A stretch of 64,000 nt of DNA from Saccharothrix deserti (GTDB lineage: Bacteria > Actinomycetota > Actinomycetes > Mycobacteriales > Pseudonocardiaceae), in NCBI RefSeq assembly GCF_009769385.1, contig NZ_VKAB01000012.1:186001-250000 (forward strand), written 5' to 3'. Positions 1 to 9,390 of this stretch are shown here, in pieces (within the stretch, counting starts at the first letter, position 1; every line of letters starts with the position of its first letter). The notes beneath the pieces were generated by a model. The model searched no databases and was not told the DNA's origin. It saw only the letters and a program-made list of their open reading frames with translations. The translations under genes were made by a program, and so were the position numbers.

Positions 1-1
1 G

Positions 2-913
2 TACGTGCTCCAGCGCTACAACGGCGACACCGGCCGCGTGTTCGTCACCGGCATCTCGTCCGGCGCGATGACCACGAACGTCATGCTGGCCAACTACCCG
101 GACGTGTTCGCCGCGGGCGCGGCGTTCGCGGGCGTGCCGGACGGCTGCTTCGCGACCACCGACGGCTCCGGCTGGAACAGCGCCTGCGCCAACGGCCAGG
201 TGCTCAAGACGCCGCAGGAGTGGGGTGACATCGCCCGCTCCGCCTACCCCGGCTACAACGGCGCACGGCCGCGCGTGCAGCTGTGGCACGGCACCGCGGA
301 CGACACCCTGCGCTACCCGAACTTCGGCGAGGAGATCGACCAGTGGACCAACGTCCACGGTCTGTCCACCACGCCGACGTCCACCGACAGCCCGCAGTCC
401 GGCTGGACCCGCACCCGTTACGGCACCAAGGTCGAGGCCATCTCCATGCAGGGCACCGGCCACAACCTGATGGGCGCGGGCATGGCGTTGCGCGCCATCC
501 AGTTCTTCGGACTGGACCAGAGCGGCGGCACGACCACCACCACAACCAGCACAACAACAACCACCACTACCACCACCACGGGCACTCCCCCGACGGGCGG
601 GTGCAAGGTCACCTACACGGTCAACGCCTGGAGCACCGGCCTGACCGCGAGCATCACCGTCACCAACAGCGGCGCCAACGCCATCAACGGCTGGCAGCTC
701 GCGTTCACCCTGCCCGGCGGGCAGACCATCACCAGCGGGTGGAACGCCACCTACTCGCCCACCAGCGGTGCGGTCACGGCGCGGAACGCGTCCTACAACG
801 GCACCATCAACCCCGGTGGGTCGACCGGCATCGGGTTCCAGGCCACCCACGGTGGCAACACCGACAAGCCGACCTCGTTCACGCTCAACGGAGACGCGTG
901 CGCGATCGGCTGA
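2..913 (+). CDS. Secreted PHB-depolymerase/feruloyl-esterase-like hydrolase with C-terminal CBM2 (5' end outside window)
   Basis: The reading frame is open from base 2, so the N-terminus lies outside the window. What remains holds a GxSxG nucleophile elbow (GISSGAM, about residue 19 of the visible part) and a late GTGHN motif that probably supplies the catalytic His. This is typical of the extracellular PHB depolymerase/LpqC/feruloyl or acetylxylan esterase group of alpha/beta hydrolases. A Thr-only linker (visible residues about 174-192) then leads to a roughly 100-residue family 2 carbohydrate-binding module with the usual Cys near each end and conserved Trp. Such modules target cellulose or chitin, so the enzyme probably deacylates plant polysaccharide. 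The exact substrate cannot be told from sequence. A perfect hairpin follows the stop. Confidence 0.85.
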   Translation, partial: YVLQRYNGDTGRVFVTGISSGAMTTNVMLANYPDVFAAGAAFAGVPDGCFATTDGSGWNSACANGQVLKTPQEWGDIARSAYPGYNGARPRVQLWHGTADDTLRYPNFGEEIDQWTNVHGLSTTPTSTDSPQSGWTRTRYGTKVEAISMQGTGHNLMGAGMALRAIQFFGLDQSGGTTTTTTSTTTTTTTTTTGTPPTGGCKVTYTVNAWSTGLTASITVTNSGANAINGWQLAFTLPGGQTITSGWNATYSPTSGAVTARNASYNGTINPGGSTGIGFQATHGGNTDKPTSFTLNGDACAIG

Positions 914-916
914 AAT

Positions 917-950
917 GAGAAGGGCCCCGCAGCGGCGCGGGGCCCTTCTC
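917..950. terminator. Bidirectional intrinsic terminator between esterase and cysM
   Basis: A perfect 14-bp inverted repeat (arm GAGAAGGGGCCCCGC-like: 917-930 pairs with 937-950) has a 6-nt loop. It lies between the convergent esterase and cysM genes, 4 nt after the esterase stop. There is no long T tract, as is common in actinobacteria. Confidence 0.8.
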
Positions 951-979
951 CTACCTACAAGGCTTGCGCCACAACGACT

Positions 980-2249
<1,270 letters not shown>

Positions 2250-2300
2250 GCTGGAACCTCCGAGGAGCCGGGTTTGGTGAAGGTGGTGCGAAGACGCAGC

Positions 2301-2756
2301 TCAGGGACAGTCGGGCGTGTCGTCGGCGCCGGTGTGGGCGAACATGTACGACTCGACGACCTCGACCGGTTCTTCGGTCACCACGCCGTCCACGATCCGG
2401 TAGGAGCGCAGCTCGTGCTGCTCCGGGTCCCGGGTGGAGATGAGGACGTAGTGCGCTTTCGGCTCGCTGGCGTAGGAGATGTCCGTGCGCGACGGGTACG
2501 GCTCGGTCGCGGTGTGCGAGTGGTAGACGACGATCGTCTCTTCGTCGTTGCGTTCCAGCTCGCGGTGCACCCGCAGCTGCTCCATCGAGTCGAAGCGGTA
2601 GAAGGTGGGCGAGCGCTCGGCGTTGTCCATCGCGATGAACCGCTCGGGGCGGTCGGAGCCCTCGGGGCCGGCGATGATCCCGCACGCCTCATCCGGGTGG
2701 TCACGACGGGCATGAGCCACCATCGCGTCCACTAGGTCACGGCGAATCACCAGCAC
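2301..2756 (-). CDS. mec: CysO-cysteine peptidase Mec (JAMM/MPN+ metalloprotease, M67)
   Basis: 151 residues with the full JAMM signature: Glu in DEACG (residue 23), HSH at about 79-81, and the distal Ser and Asp in SRTD. These bind Zn and activate water. Mec hydrolyses CysO-cysteine to free cysteine and regenerate CysO. The start is a GTG (2756) preceded by a G-rich stretch, which keeps the family's N-terminal length. An upstream ATG is in another frame. Confidence 0.93.
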   Translation of the reverse strand: MLVIRRDLVDAMVAHARRDHPDEACGIIAGPEGSDRPERFIAMDNAERSPTFYRFDSMEQLRVHRELERNDEETIVVYHSHTATEPYPSRTDISYASEPKAHYVLISTRDPEQHELRSYRIVDGVVTEEPVEVVESYMFAHTGADDTPDCP

Positions 2757-2807
2757 GCCCCCATCCTACGTGGTGGGGGAAGGTGTCCCGCGGTGTGAGA
2801 ACTCGCA

Positions 2808-3332
2808 CTACACCGGTTCGCGGACACCTCCGGGAGCCGCCGGGTCCGCCGGACGGACGCCGAGCAGGCCGCCCGCGCCGAGCGCCGCGAGTCCAACTGC
2901 CGAGACCGCCCTGGCCACCACGCCGAAGCCGTGGCCGCGGAGCCGGAAGGACGTGAGGTAGCACACATCCGCCGCCGCGTTGGCGACCAACTGCACGAAC
3001 GCCACGCGCCGCTGCTTCTCGTCCAACGTCCCGTACTCGGCCAGCTCCGTCGCCAGCGCCGCCGGCGCCACCGCCAACCCGGCCCCGATCAGCGCCCGCG
3101 CCGCCTTGCTGCTCCCCGGCATCAGGTCCAGGGCCGCCGACGCCGCGTACAAGCCGATCGGCAACACCACCACGGCCGGGTGAACCGGCCTCCCCAACGC
3201 CCGCGCGCGCAGCAGGTCGGTCACCTCACGCCGCCGCAACGCCGCCGGCACCGCCTCTGCCAACGCCCCGGCCGCCTTGTCCACCGCCGGACTGGTCCGC
3301 ACCCACCTGAACACACTCTGCACAGCCGACAT
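2808..3332 (-). CDS. DUF2231-like small integral membrane protein
   Basis: About 174 residues starting at MSAVQSV. The frame stays open further upstream, but this ATG gives the better protein start. The motif HPAVVVLPIGLYAAS followed by SAALDLM matches DUF2231 membrane proteins. Two or three further hydrophobic stretches follow (alternating Ala/Leu/Val near residues 85-105 and 140-160). Function is unknown. It lies between mec and the first 22-bp repeat array, an insertion relative to the mycobacterial order. Confidence 0.7.
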   Translation of the reverse strand: MSAVQSVFRWVRTSPAVDKAAGALAEAVPAALRRREVTDLLRARALGRPVHPAVVVLPIGLYAASAALDLMPGSSKAARALIGAGLAVAPAALATELAEYGTLDEKQRRVAFVQLVANAAADVCYLTSFRLRGHGFGVVARAVSAVGLAALGAGGLLGVRPADPAAPGGVREPV

Positions 3333-3368
3333 GCCCCAGGAGTACCCACCCCAGCCCCTCCACACCCC

Positions 3369-3500
3369 CGAGAGTCGAACCCCCAGGTACCGAGAGTCGA
3401 ACCCTCAGAGCGCGTGTGTCCTACGTTGGGAACGCGAGAGTCCTGCGTTCAGGACCCTTGAATTCGACGCTCAGGACAGGCGACCTGGGCGTTCACGCAC
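3369..3500. repeat. 22-bp repeat array A (5 clear units plus 1 decayed)
   Basis: Units begin at 3369, 3391, 3413, 3435 and 3457, each exactly 22 bp, with a decayed sixth at 3479 that runs over the stop codon of the P1 peptidase gene. Cores in order resemble GAGAGTCGAACC (twice), GTGTGTCCTACGTT, GAGAGTCCTGCGTTC and CTTGAATTCGACGCTC. The units are not identical and there are no spacers, so this is not CRISPR. The array fills the gap between the peptidase gene and the DUF2231 gene. Confidence 0.85.
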
Positions 3501-4062
3501 TCTGGACTGCGCGTTCCAGCGCGTCCGCCGCCGCCGTGCACAGGTCGTTCAACGCCGTCCCGGTCGCCACCCCCGTGGCCACCGCGAACACGGTCGCCGG
3601 CACCGTCACCCCCGCCCGCGCGAACCCGTCGTGCGCCGACATCGCGACCCTTCGGCATTCGGCCGGCCCGACTTCGGCATCCACCACCACGAGCCCCACC
3701 GCCGTCTCACCGACGAACGCCAACGCCGGCGGCACGTCGGACGACGCCGCCTCACAAGCCGCGTACCCGTCGCCCGCGACCAGCCCCAAAGCCGCCGCCG
3801 CGGGCACGATCGGCACGACCTCGAACGGCCGCGCGCCCACCGGGAACCCGTGCCCGCGCTCCGCCAACCACCGCACGACCCCGTCGACAGCCGCCAGCCC
3901 ACCACCGGCCAACACCACCGCGTGCACCCGCTGCACCAACGTCGACGGGTCCAGCAAGTCCAGCTCACGCGTCCCGACCGGCGCACCGCGCACGTCGACC
4001 CCGGCCACCGCACCGGCCGGCGTCAGCACCACCGCCACCCCCGGCGCGCGCCCGACCAGCAT
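3493..4062 (-). CDS. P1-family (DmpA/Rv1333-like) peptidase homolog, shortened
   Basis: 189 residues from an ATG that shares one base with the upstream stop (TGATG), so it is translationally coupled to DUF2017. Recognisable family segments are the HAVVLAGGG...DGVVRWLAERGHGFPVG block, the GYAACEAAS block and a late GETAVGLVVVDAEV...MAHDG-like block. Family members are usually about 320-370 residues. Here the glycine-rich stretch between the second and third blocks looks deleted, and the N-T/S autoprocessing junction reads ET rather than NT. Activity is therefore doubtful, although the frame is intact. It occupies the Rv1333 position. Confidence 0.75.
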   Translation of the reverse strand: MLVGRAPGVAVVLTPAGAVAGVDVRGAPVGTRELDLLDPSTLVQRVHAVVLAGGGLAAVDGVVRWLAERGHGFPVGARPFEVVPIVPAAAALGLVAGDGYAACEAASSDVPPALAFVGETAVGLVVVDAEVGPAECRRVAMSAHDGFARAGVTVPATVFAVATGVATGTALNDLCTAAADALERAVQSA

Positions 4063-4619
4063 CAGGTCATGACCGCTTCGACCAGCGTCTCCTGCACCCA
4101 CGTCAGCCAGTGGTACACGCCGAGGTGCGGCGAGCGCGGGTCGTCCGGCGGCAGCTCGTCCGGCATGTCCTCCTGCACGTCCAACGCCGTCCCGAGCGCC
4201 AACCGCACGTCGTTCAACGCCGACAGCCACGCCTCGGCCTGCTCCAACGCCAGCCGCACCTCACCGCCGTCCGGCGGGCACGTCTCCAGCACCACCGCCG
4301 CGACCCCGGTCTTCAGGTCCAGCAGCTCGGGCTCGTGCAACGACCGCAGCGCGTTGGCCGAGTCGACCTCGGCCGGGTCCGGCGCGTCCGGATCGAGGCG
4401 GTGGAAGTCGGGCAGCAATCTGCCCAGGATCGGGTCGTCGGGCGGCGTGGACGGGCCGGTGCGGATGCCGGTCAGCTCCGCCAGCTCGTCCTGCGGCGCC
4501 TCTTCGGCACGTGCCATCAGCATGTCCTGGATCTGGCTCACCAGGCCGCGCACGACGGCGGCCTCCTGCCGGTCGAACCGGCCGAGCACCAGATCGCCGG
4601 TGCGTGTCCACTTCTTCAC
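4062..4619 (-). CDS. DUF2017 protein (Rv1332-like)
   Basis: 185 residues beginning KKWTRTGD after a GTG that overlaps the clpS stop (GTGA). Hallmarks of the family are [24 protein letters not shown] and NDVRLALGT. The longer upstream frame is antisense to clpS coding logic and was discarded. The family always sits next to clpS in actinobacteria but has no established biochemical role. A link to N-degron proteolysis is only inferred from position. Confidence 0.9.
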   Translation of the reverse strand: MKKWTRTGDLVLGRFDRQEAAVVRGLVSQIQDMLMARAEEAPQDELAELTGIRTGPSTPPDDPILGRLLPDFHRLDPDAPDPAEVDSANALRSLHEPELLDLKTGVAAVVLETCPPDGGEVRLALEQAEAWLSALNDVRLALGTALDVQEDMPDELPPDDPRSPHLGVYHWLTWVQETLVEAVMT

Positions 4620-4915
4620 GACGAACGCTGCATGGTCGCCCAGAGCCCGGCCGCGTGCAGCTTGGCCACGTCGGCCTCCACCTTGTCCTTGGTCCCCGAC
4701 GACACGATCGCCCTGCCCTTGTGGTGCACGTCCAACATCAACTTCGTCGCGTGGTCGCGGCTGTAGCCGAACAGCTTCTGGAACACGTACGTCACGTAGG
4801 ACATCAGGTTCACCGGGTCGTTCCAGACCAAGGTCTGCCACGGGCGGTCCTCGGTGCGGACCTCCTCGCCGGCCGGGTCAACCTGCGTCCGCTCATGCTC
4901 GACGGGCGTGGTCAT
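4616..4915 (-). CDS. clpS: ATP-dependent Clp protease adaptor ClpS
   Basis: A 99-residue ClpS core. [11 protein letters not shown] holds the Asn-Asp that read an N-terminal residue, followed by HHKGRAIV and a C-terminal helix. ClpS delivers N-degron substrates to ClpC/ClpA. It is the first gene of the clpS-DUF2017-P1 peptidase operon, and the two junctions overlap. It is transcribed divergently from pncB across a 99-bp gap. Confidence 0.95.
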   Translation of the reverse strand: MTTPVEHERTQVDPAGEEVRTEDRPWQTLVWNDPVNLMSYVTYVFQKLFGYSRDHATKLMLDVHHKGRAIVSSGTKDKVEADVAKLHAAGLWATMQRSS

Positions 4916-5000
4916 ACCGCCAATGGTGTCATGTTCCGGTCGGTGGTGGAGCCCACAGGGCCACGTGTGTGCGCGGGCCTGGGCTTCTGCGTGGAACGCC

Positions 5001-5014
5001 TAGGCTTTGTCCCC
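5001..5014 (+). promoter_or_regulatory. Candidate -10 box for leaderless pncB transcript
   Basis: TAGGCT (5001-5006) fits the TANNNT -10 form and ends 8 nt before the pncB ATG. There is no Shine-Dalgarno sequence, so the transcript is probably leaderless. No convincing -35 is visible. Confidence 0.4.
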
Positions 5015-6289
5015 ATGTCGACGTCGCTGTTCACCGACCACTACGAGTTGACGATGCTCGCCGCGGCGCTGCGCGACGGCACCGCCGACCGGCCGTGCGT
5101 CTTCGAGGTCTTCGCCCGACGACTGCCCGAGGGCAGGCGGTACGGCGTCGTCGCGGGCACCGGCAGGCTGCTGGACGCGATCGCCGACTTCACGTTCTCC
5201 GAGAGTGACCTGGAGTTGCTGGAGCGCACGAACGTGGTCGACCAGGCCACCCTGTCGTGGCTCGCCGACTACTCGTTCACCGGGGACGTGGACGGCTACC
5301 CGGAGGGCGAGCTGTACTTCCCGGGCTCGCCGATCCTGTCCGTGCGCGCGCCGTTCGCGGTGGGCGTGGTGCTGGAGACCCTGGTGCTGTCGATCCTCAA
5401 CCACGACAGCGCGATCGCGTCGGCGGCGGCGCGGATGGTGGGTGCGGCCAACGGCCGGCGGATGATCGAGATGGGGTCGCGCCGCACGCACGAGGAGGCG
5501 GCGGTGGCCGCGGCCCGTGCCGCGTACCTGGCGGGGTTCACCGCGACGTCGAACCTGGAGGCGGCGCGGCGGCACGGCATCCCGACCGCCGGGACGTGCG
5601 CGCACGCGTTCACGCTGTTGCACGACAGCGAGGAGGAGGCGTTCCGGTCGCAGGTCGACGCGTTGGGACCGGAGACGACGCTCCTGGTGGACACCTACGA
5701 CATCACGAACGGCATCAAGACGGCCGTGCAGGTCGCGGGGCCGTCGCTGGGCGCGGTGCGGATCGACTCCGGTGACCTGGGCGTGCTGGCCCGGCAGGCG
5801 CGGGACCAACTGGACTCGTTGGGCGCGCGGAACACCCGGATCGTGGTGTCGGGCGACCTGGACGAGTACTCGATCGCGATGCTGCGGGCCGAACCGGTGG
5901 ACGCTTACGGCGTGGGCACGTCCCTGGTCACGGGGTCCGGCGCGCCGACCGCGGGCATGGTCTACAAGCTGGTCGAGGTGGACGGGCGGCCGGTGGAGAA
6001 GCGCAGCTCGCACAAGGAGTCGCGGGGTGGGCGGAAGAACGCGCTGCGGCGGCACAAGGAGACCGGGACGGCGTTGGAGGAGGTCGTGTTCCGGCACTCG
6101 TCCGAGCCGTCGTCGGGGACGCACGACCGGCTGCTCGCGGTGCCGCTGATCCGTGCTGGACAACCGGTGGACGGCTTGGACACCCTGATGGAGAGCCGGG
6201 AACGGCTGCGTGCCGCACTGGTGACGGTGCCGTGGGAGGGCCTGAAGCTGTCCCGCGGTGAACCCGCGATTCCGACGACGTTCCTCTAG
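5015..6289 (+). CDS. pncB: Nicotinate phosphoribosyltransferase
   Basis: 424 residues from MSTSLFTDHYELTML, the conserved NAPRTase N-terminus. Upstream in-frame sequence is antisense to clpS and was excluded. The family motifs FTATSNLEAARRHGIP, the phosphate-binding RIDSGDL and GVGTSLVTG are all present, as is the KRSSHKESRGGRK stretch. It converts nicotinate and PRPP to NaMN in the Preiss-Handler NAD salvage path. pncA follows after 8 nt, so the two steps are co-transcribed. The order clpS // pncB matches mycobacteria (Rv1330c/Rv1331). Confidence 0.95.
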   Translation: MSTSLFTDHYELTMLAAALRDGTADRPCVFEVFARRLPEGRRYGVVAGTGRLLDAIADFTFSESDLELLERTNVVDQATLSWLADYSFTGDVDGYPEGELYFPGSPILSVRAPFAVGVVLETLVLSILNHDSAIASAAARMVGAANGRRMIEMGSRRTHEEAAVAAARAAYLAGFTATSNLEAARRHGIPTAGTCAHAFTLLHDSEEEAFRSQVDALGPETTLLVDTYDITNGIKTAVQVAGPSLGAVRIDSGDLGVLARQARDQLDSLGARNTRIVVSGDLDEYSIAMLRAEPVDAYGVGTSLVTGSGAPTAGMVYKLVEVDGRPVEKRSSHKESRGGRKNALRRHKETGTALEEVVFRHSSEPSSGTHDRLLAVPLIRAGQPVDGLDTLMESRERLRAALVTVPWEGLKLSRGEPAIPTTFL

Positions 6290-6297
6290 GGGGCCTG

Positions 6298-6867
6298 ATG
6301 AGCAAGGCGCTGATCGTGGTGGACGTGCAGAACGACTTCTGCGAGGGCGGTTCCCTGGCGGTGGCGGGTGGCGCGGCCGTCGCGGCGGCGATCTCGGCGC
6401 ACGTGGCTGGCGGCGGGTACGACCACGTCGTGGCGACCCGTGACTACCACGTGGAGCCGGGGGCGCACTTCAGCGAGACACCGGATTTCGTGGACACGTG
6501 GCCGGTGCACTGCGTGGCGGGGACGGCGGGGGCGTCGTTCCACCCGGAGTTGGACGTCACGGCGGTGGAGGCGGTGTTCTCCAAGGGCGCTTACGCGGCG
6601 GCGTACTCGGGGTTCGAGGGTGCGTCCGGCGCGGGTGAGTCGCTGGCCGACTGGCTGCGGGCGCGCGGGGTGGAGCAGGTGGACGTGGTGGGTATCGCCA
6701 CCGACCACTGCGTGCGGGCGACCGCGTTGGACGCGGCCAACGCCGGGTTCTCGACGACCGTGCTGCTGGATCTGACGGCTGGGGTGGCGCCGTCGACGGT
6801 GAACGACGCGTTGACGCGGCTCGGTGAGGCGGGCGTGACGCTGACGGGGACGCCGCGCGTCGGCTGA
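6298..6867 (+). CDS. pncA: Nicotinamidase/pyrazinamidase PncA
   Basis: 189 residues. The catalytic triad is complete: Asp in VVDVQNDF, Lys in FSKGAY and Cys in TDHCVRAT. The metal ligands in RDYHVEPGAHF are also present. It deamidates nicotinamide to nicotinate, which PncB then uses. AGGGGG lies just before the ATG, and a strong hairpin follows the gene. Confidence 0.95.
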   Translation: MSKALIVVDVQNDFCEGGSLAVAGGAAVAAAISAHVAGGGYDHVVATRDYHVEPGAHFSETPDFVDTWPVHCVAGTAGASFHPELDVTAVEAVFSKGAYAAAYSGFEGASGAGESLADWLRARGVEQVDVVGIATDHCVRATALDAANAGFSTTVLLDLTAGVAPSTVNDALTRLGEAGVTLTGTPRVG

Positions 6868-6878
6868 CCTAACCGCTC

Positions 6879-6912
6879 CGGCACCCCGAACCCGGTCGGG
6901 TTCGGGGTGCCG
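6879..6912 (+). terminator. Intrinsic terminator after pncA
   Basis: Perfect 15-bp inverted repeat, 6879-6893 with 6898-6912, tetraloop GGTC. It starts 12 nt after the pncA stop. The first decayed unit of repeat array B begins at its last base. Confidence 0.8.
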
Positions 6913-7087
6913 AACACGCAGCTCGCACGTTCCGAGCGTTGAACTCGGGGGTCCTGAACGTAGGACACACCTGCGCTGAACGTAGGACACACGCGCTCTG
7001 AACGTAGGACACACGCGAGAGTCCTACGTTCGCGTACCGAGAGTCGAACGTTCAGGTATCCCGAGTTCAACGTTCGACTCTCGGCGG
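6912..7087. repeat. 22-bp repeat array B (6 clear units plus 2 decayed), orientation flips inside
   Basis: Clear units start at 6956, 6978, 7000, 7022, 7044 and 7066, with weaker in-phase units at 6912 and 6934. The first three read GAACGTAGGACACAC (reverse orientation). From 7022 the core reads TCCTACGTTC and then TCGAACGTTC. The phase stays exactly 22 bp through the flip because the unit is nearly palindromic about ACGT. The array fills the gap between the pncA terminator and the stop of the convergent gene at 7098. Confidence 0.85.
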
Positions 7088-7097
7088 GCGTGTGGGG

Positions 7098-7757
7098 CTA
7101 GGGGGTGGGTGAGCAGGCGGTTGCGCCCAGGACCACGTCACCGGTGATGGTGGACGCCTCGGTGAAGCGGAGGTGGAGCAGGTTCATCGCGATGCTGCCG
7201 TCGTTGGGGTGGGGCAGGATCGTTTCGCCGAAGGTCGCGGTGGCGAGCACCGTGCCGTCGGACTTCTTCACCTCGTGGACGTGGTTCGCCGGGAGTTGCT
7301 CCGGCAGGCCGGAGAAGCCCCGCAGGCCGCCCAGCGACATGCCCGCGCTCGTGCCGGACTCGGTCGCCGTGCAGGTCACCTGCCACTTGGCCACCCGCAG
7401 CCGGGGACCGCCCACCGACACCAGCGCGGACAGCTCGAAATCGGTGCCGTTCGCCTCGGACGTCGTGGTGGTCGTGTCGTTCGCCGGGTCCACGACCGCC
7501 GTGGTGCACGACGACGTCCCGGCGCCGAACCGGACGCCCATGCGGACCACCGCCTCGGACGTGTTCGACGTCGTCCCGTCCACCGCGCACGGCGCCAGCG
7601 GCGGCACGCTGACGTGCATGCCGGCCTTGGTGAACTCGGCGGAGCCGACCGACGCGACGCCCGCCGGGTTGGCCGCCCACGCGGGCGGTGCGGCGGCCAG
7701 GCCGAGCACGAGCGCCGCGGTCAGAGCCCCGACCCGGCGCGCTGGGATCTGATTCAT
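7098..7757 (-). CDS. Secreted choice-of-anchor-P-like protein without C-terminal anchor
   Basis: 219 residues with a Sec signal peptide ending near AAPPAWAAN. The C-terminal segment DGSIAMNLLHLRF...GDVVLGATACSP closely parallels DGSLTVNALHLTL...GDLVLSSATCGP of the anchored protein encoded at 9391-10164, so the two are paralogs. Unlike that protein, it stops right after the Cys-Ser-Pro and has no membrane tail, so it is probably released. AGGAGG lies 8 nt before the ATG. The biochemical role is unknown. Confidence 0.75.
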   Translation of the reverse strand: MNQIPARRVGALTAALVLGLAAAPPAWAANPAGVASVGSAEFTKAGMHVSVPPLAPCAVDGTTSNTSEAVVRMGVRFGAGTSSCTTAVVDPANDTTTTTSEANGTDFELSALVSVGGPRLRVAKWQVTCTATESGTSAGMSLGGLRGFSGLPEQLPANHVHEVKKSDGTVLATATFGETILPHPNDGSIAMNLLHLRFTEASTITGDVVLGATACSPTP

Positions 7758-7889
7758 GGTGTTGTCCTCCTGCTTTCCATACCAGAGGGACTATCGAACT
7801 CCGGCGGAGGCAAGCTGACGATCCCGCGCGCACATCACCCGTAAGGGCAAAAACCGATACCCGGTCGAGTGACTAATAGCGCTGTGCGA

Positions 7890-9053
7890 TCAGGACGGAA
7901 TTCGGACTGGCAAGGGTGCGTTGGAGAAATCACTCGGCAGACCGACCAGTCGTTCCAATGCGCCGCGCACCCGGGACGCGGCGCAGCCGTCGCCGAACGG
8001 GTTGTGCCCCAGCGGCAGGCGCAGCCGCGCGCCGAGCACCCAGCCCGCCTCGGCGGTGATCCGGATCGGGTCGGTGCCGACCAGCCACGCGCAGCCGGCG
8101 TCCACCGCGGACATCCGCTCGGTCGTCTCGCGCAGCACCAGCACCGGCACCCCGAACGACGGCGCCTCCTCCTGGATGCCGCCGGAGTCGGTGAGCACCA
8201 GCGCGGCCCGGCGCAGCGCGCGCACGAGGTCCGGGTAGTCCAACGGCTCGGTCACCACGATCCGGTCGTGCCCGCCGAGCACGTCACGTGCCGCCGCCCG
8301 CACGTTCGGGTTGGGGTGCGCGGGCAGCAGCACGCGCACGTCGGGGTGCCGGTCGGCGATCTCCCGCACGGCGCGCAGCACGCGTTCCAGCGGCTCGCCC
8401 CACGACTCCCACCGGTGCACGGTGACCAGCACCAGGCGTTCGGAGCGCTCGTCGAGCACGCGTTCCAGCAGCGCGAGGTCCGGGTCGCGGGCGGGCAGGT
8501 CGGCGGCGGCGACCCGCTGCACGGCGTCGACCACGGTGTTGCCGGTGACCACGATCTCGCGGTCCGCCAGGTCCTCACCGACCAGCACGGCCGCCGCGTC
8601 GTCGGTCGGGGCGAGGTGCAGGGTGGCGATCCGGGCGATCATCTGCCGAGTGGCCTCCTCCGGGAACGGTCCCGCGAGGTCGCCGGTGCGCAGGCCGGCT
8701 TCGAGGTGCGCCACCGGGATGCCGCGCCAGAACCCGGCGAGCGCGCCCGCCAGCGCCGTGGTCGTGTCGCCCTGCACGAGGACGACGGCCGGGTCGCGCG
8801 TGCGCAGCACCCGGTCGACCTCCGGCAGCAGGCGCGCGAGCAGTTCCGCCTGGCTGCCGATGGCCCGCGGCACGTCCAACTCGACGTTCGCGAGCAGGCC
8901 GAACGCGCGCAGCGCCTGTTCGACCATGCCGGCGTGTTGTCCACTGTGGACGATCACGGGTCGGAGCACCGGGTGGTCGGCCAGCGCCAGGGCCACCGGT
9001 GCGATCTTCACCGCTTCGGGTCGGGTGCCCGCGAGCAGCACTACTTCCTTCAC
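7890..9053 (-). CDS. wecB: Non-hydrolysing UDP-N-acetylglucosamine 2-epimerase
   Basis: 387 residues. Family motifs: GTRPEAVKIAPV at the N-terminus, HSGQH, QGDTTTALAGAL, HLEAGLRTGD, FPEEATRQMI and TGNTVVDAV. The enzyme interconverts UDP-GlcNAc and UDP-ManNAc for surface polysaccharide synthesis. The start is GTG with AAGGGA 6 nt upstream. Its neighbours (glycosyltransferase at 10945, exosortase, anchored proteins) suggest a role in a cell-surface glycan made with the exosortase system. Confidence 0.92.
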   Translation of the reverse strand: MKEVVLLAGTRPEAVKIAPVALALADHPVLRPVIVHSGQHAGMVEQALRAFGLLANVELDVPRAIGSQAELLARLLPEVDRVLRTRDPAVVLVQGDTTTALAGALAGFWRGIPVAHLEAGLRTGDLAGPFPEEATRQMIARIATLHLAPTDDAAAVLVGEDLADREIVVTGNTVVDAVQRVAAADLPARDPDLALLERVLDERSERLVLVTVHRWESWGEPLERVLRAVREIADRHPDVRVLLPAHPNPNVRAAARDVLGGHDRIVVTEPLDYPDLVRALRRAALVLTDSGGIQEEAPSFGVPVLVLRETTERMSAVDAGCAWLVGTDPIRITAEAGWVLGARLRLPLGHNPFGDGCAASRVRGALERLVGLPSDFSNAPLPVRIPS

Positions 9054-9069
9054 CTTGCTCCCTTCTCAA

Positions 9070-9155
9070 GCGGATCTGAGGCGGATTTCGGCTGGGCGGT
9101 TCGGCAGGGCGAGGGCGGATGTCGGAGGGCGGAGGGCGGATCTCTTCGGGCGGAT
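9070..9155. repeat. Imperfect GGCGGAT direct repeats upstream of wecB
   Basis: GCGGAT recurs at 9070, 9081, 9115, 9136 and 9150, each followed by a TSTCKKCGG-like run. The cluster lies in the presumed wecB leader. Spacing is irregular and its role is unknown. Confidence 0.4.
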
Positions 9156-9170
9156 GTTCGGGTGGATGCG

Positions 9171-9212
9171 GTGCCCCGGAGCGCGCCTGGGGGCGGGCGC
9201 GCGCCGGGGCAC
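9171..9212 (-). terminator. Hairpin terminator after the mini surface protein
   Basis: A 16-bp inverted repeat with one mismatch, 9171-9186 with 9197-9212 and a 10-nt loop. It follows the stop (9220) of the 55-residue gene and precedes wecB. Confidence 0.65.
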
Positions 9213-9219
9213 ACGCGCG

Positions 9220-9387
9220 CTACTCGTCGGCTGTCGCTCGTCGCCTGCGGACCGCGTGGGTCAGGAGCAGGCCGGTCGCGAGGAGCACCGCGCCGGCCAC
9301 GACCCACCACGTGACGCCGGCGCCGGTGGCCGCCAACGAGCCGATTCCCGTGCCGACCGCGACACCGCTGCCGGGGACCTTGTACAC
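9220..9387 (-). CDS. 55-residue membrane-anchored mini-protein with LAATG-type sorting tail
   Basis: A short frame starting with GTG only 3 nt after the stop of the anchor-P gene (TGA GCC GTG), so it is probably translationally coupled. It encodes a short Gly-rich head, the pentapeptide LAATG at residues 18-22, a hydrophobic helix (about 25-43) and the basic end RRRRATADE. That is the complete layout of a cell-wall sorting signal with almost no cargo. It could be a sortase or exosortase substrate, or a small membrane partner of the preceding protein. A missed frameshift joining it to the upstream gene is possible but unlikely, since that gene already ends in its own anchor. Confidence 0.6.
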   Translation of the reverse strand: MYKVPGSGVAVGTGIGSLAATGAGVTWWVVAGAVLLATGLLLTHAVRRRRATADE

Positions 9388-9390
9388 GGC

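Noticed and set aside
4063..4230. Upstream extension of the P1 peptidase
   Set aside because: The added residues read antisense-like and overlap DUF2017 codons; the TGATG junction gives the right start.
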